Positions 63,147-64,000 of a stretch of DNA of 64,000 nucleotides are shown here, in pieces. This DNA is from Prionace glauca (taxonomy: Eukaryota; Chordata; Chondrichthyes; Carcharhiniformes; Carcharhinidae), in the NCBI GenBank assembly GCA_037974335.1, contig CM075760.1, positions 56,538,890 to 56,602,889 on the forward strand, read 5' to 3'. The notes beneath the pieces are model-generated. The model was not told the origin of the DNA. It saw only the letters and a list, made by a program, of their open reading frames with translations, and searched no databases. Made by a program: the position numbers and the translations under genes. How positions within the stretch are numbered: position 1 is the first letter of the stretch; each line of letters starts with the position of its first letter.

Positions 63147-64000
63147 ATGCTGACACGACAGCGAGCTCGCAATAGTGAGAGTTCATTCACCTGCTCCGTG
63201 TGTGGGAAGAAATTCATGTGTTCGTCCAACCTGCTGGCTCACCAACTCAACCACATCATTCAAAAGCCTCTTCAAAGCTCTGATTCTGGGGAAAGCATTG
63301 AAACCTCTGAGGAACAGGCCCTCCAGCAGCTCCTTCACACTGCCGAGAGACCGTTCAGCTGCTCCCACTGCGGGAAGAGGTTCACTCAGTCCTCCCGCCT
63401 CGCAGAGCACCAGCTCCTTCACACACACGAGAGACCTTTCAGCTGCTCCCACTGTGGGGAGTCGTTCAGTGACTCAGTGCACCTCACTGAGCACCAACAA
63501 GTTCACACCAAGGACAGGCCATTCAGTTGCTCCCAGTGTGGGAAGAGATTCACTCAGTCCTCCCACTGCACCGTTCACCAACAGGTTCATTTTCAGAAGA
63601 GACATTTTAAATGCTTTAAATGTGAGAAGACCTTCAAAAGGAGGATTAGTCTGCTGATACACCAGGGCACTCACACTGGGGAGAGGCCGTACGTTTGCCC
63701 TGTGTGTGGGAAAGCATTTCCTTCTTTACAGCATCTGCTAAGTCACCGGCGTATTCACACCACGGAGAGGGCATTCATCTGCTCTGTGTGTGGGAAGGCT
63801 TTCACAGAGTCATCCAGCCTCCGGAGACACCGCCGCACTCACACAGGGGAGAAGCCGTTCTCCTGTTCCATTTGTGGCAAAAGATTTGCTCAGTTTTCCT
63901 ACTGCAATCAACACCAACACATTCACTCTGATAAGAGACCTTTTCAGTGCTCAGAATGCAATAAGAGCTTTAAAAGAAGTGATGATTTGCTGAAACACAA
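63147..64000 (+). CDS. C2H2 zinc-finger protein, right-edge partial
   Basis: The frame is open from before 63147 to the end of the window without a stop. The probable exon begins at acceptor ctaattttacag (first base 62972). The Met at 63147 (MLTRQRARNSESSFTCSVC) is the first in frame, but finger-like text (FSSCGKGLIQLEN) precedes it, so the true start may be further upstream. Visible fingers: SFTCSVCGKKFMCSSNL, then a 40-residue spacer, [126 protein letters not shown] and QCSECNKSFKRSDDLLKH. It differs from the other two genes in finger sequence, so it is an older paralogue. No effector domain is seen. Confidence 0.85.
   Translation, partial: MLTRQRARNSESSFTCSVCGKKFMCSSNLLAHQLNHIIQKPLQSSDSGESIETSEEQALQQLLHTAERPFSCSHCGKRFTQSSRLAEHQLLHTHERPFSCSHCGESFSDSVHLTEHQQVHTKDRPFSCSQCGKRFTQSSHCTVHQQVHFQKRHFKCFKCEKTFKRRISLLIHQGTHTGERPYVCPVCGKAFPSLQHLLSHRRIHTTERAFICSVCGKAFTESSSLRRHRRTHTGEKPFSCSICGKRFAQFSYCNQHQHIHSDKRPFQCSECNKSFKRSDDLLKH

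Overview
The window reads as genomic DNA of a cartilaginous fish, most likely a shark. The main evidence is a germline immunoglobulin heavy-chain cluster with the V-D1-D2-J-C layout known only from cartilaginous fish. The background also fits: CR1-clade LINEs and tRNA-derived SINEs ending in TTCTTTGTTC-, TTCTATG- or TTCTTATG-type tails, Penelope-like remnants, and a C2H2 zinc-finger gene cluster. There are no bacterial features, CRISPR arrays, rRNA genes or real tRNA genes.

Layout. 1-10 kb is almost wholly retrotransposon. It holds CR1 LINEs on both strands, one of them at 3.1-5.4 kb with a 588-codon open reverse-transcriptase frame, plus older LINE and SINE debris. 10.5-15.7 kb is a decayed duplicate of the DNA in front of the immunoglobulin gene. 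It ends in a VH pseudogene (14.8-15.65 kb) broken by two retroelement insertions. 19.4-23.9 kb is the matching intact copy. 15.7-19.4 kb is gene-free DNA with repeats.

23.28-43.47 kb is the IgM cluster on the + strand. It comprises a promoter with a 13-bp dyad and a TATA-like box, a split leader, one VH with a 23-bp recombination signal, D1 (12/22), D2 (12/12), and JH with a 23-bp signal. Then comes a 10.8-kb J-C intron full of tandem repeats, followed by CH1, CH2, CH3 and CH4 with a secretory tail and poly(A) signal. A CA-rich intron and two membrane exons end the gene. Every splice site and reading phase I can check is intact, so the cluster looks functional and unrearranged. The 12/23 rule permits only ordered V-D1-D2-J joining. 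A purine-rich, AGCT-containing tandem repeat lies just 5' of CH1, where tetrapods have a switch region.

43.5-64 kb holds zinc-finger genes and CpG-rich promoter-like segments. A 700-codon minus-strand gene (49.3-51.4 kb) carries a 24-bp coding minisatellite. A seven-finger open frame followed by a CR1 3' end is present twice in inverted orientation (51.67-53.23 kb on + and 58.28-59.85 kb on -), nearly identical. A third zinc-finger gene starts at a CpG-rich promoter near 61.4-61.6 kb and runs off the right edge. A 597-bp, nearly perfectly palindromic Penelope-like insertion with a 14-bp target duplication lies at 60.37-60.97 kb.

All family names come from reading motifs and recalled consensus sequences; no database search was run. 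Boundaries of old repeats are approximate, usually within a few tens of bases.
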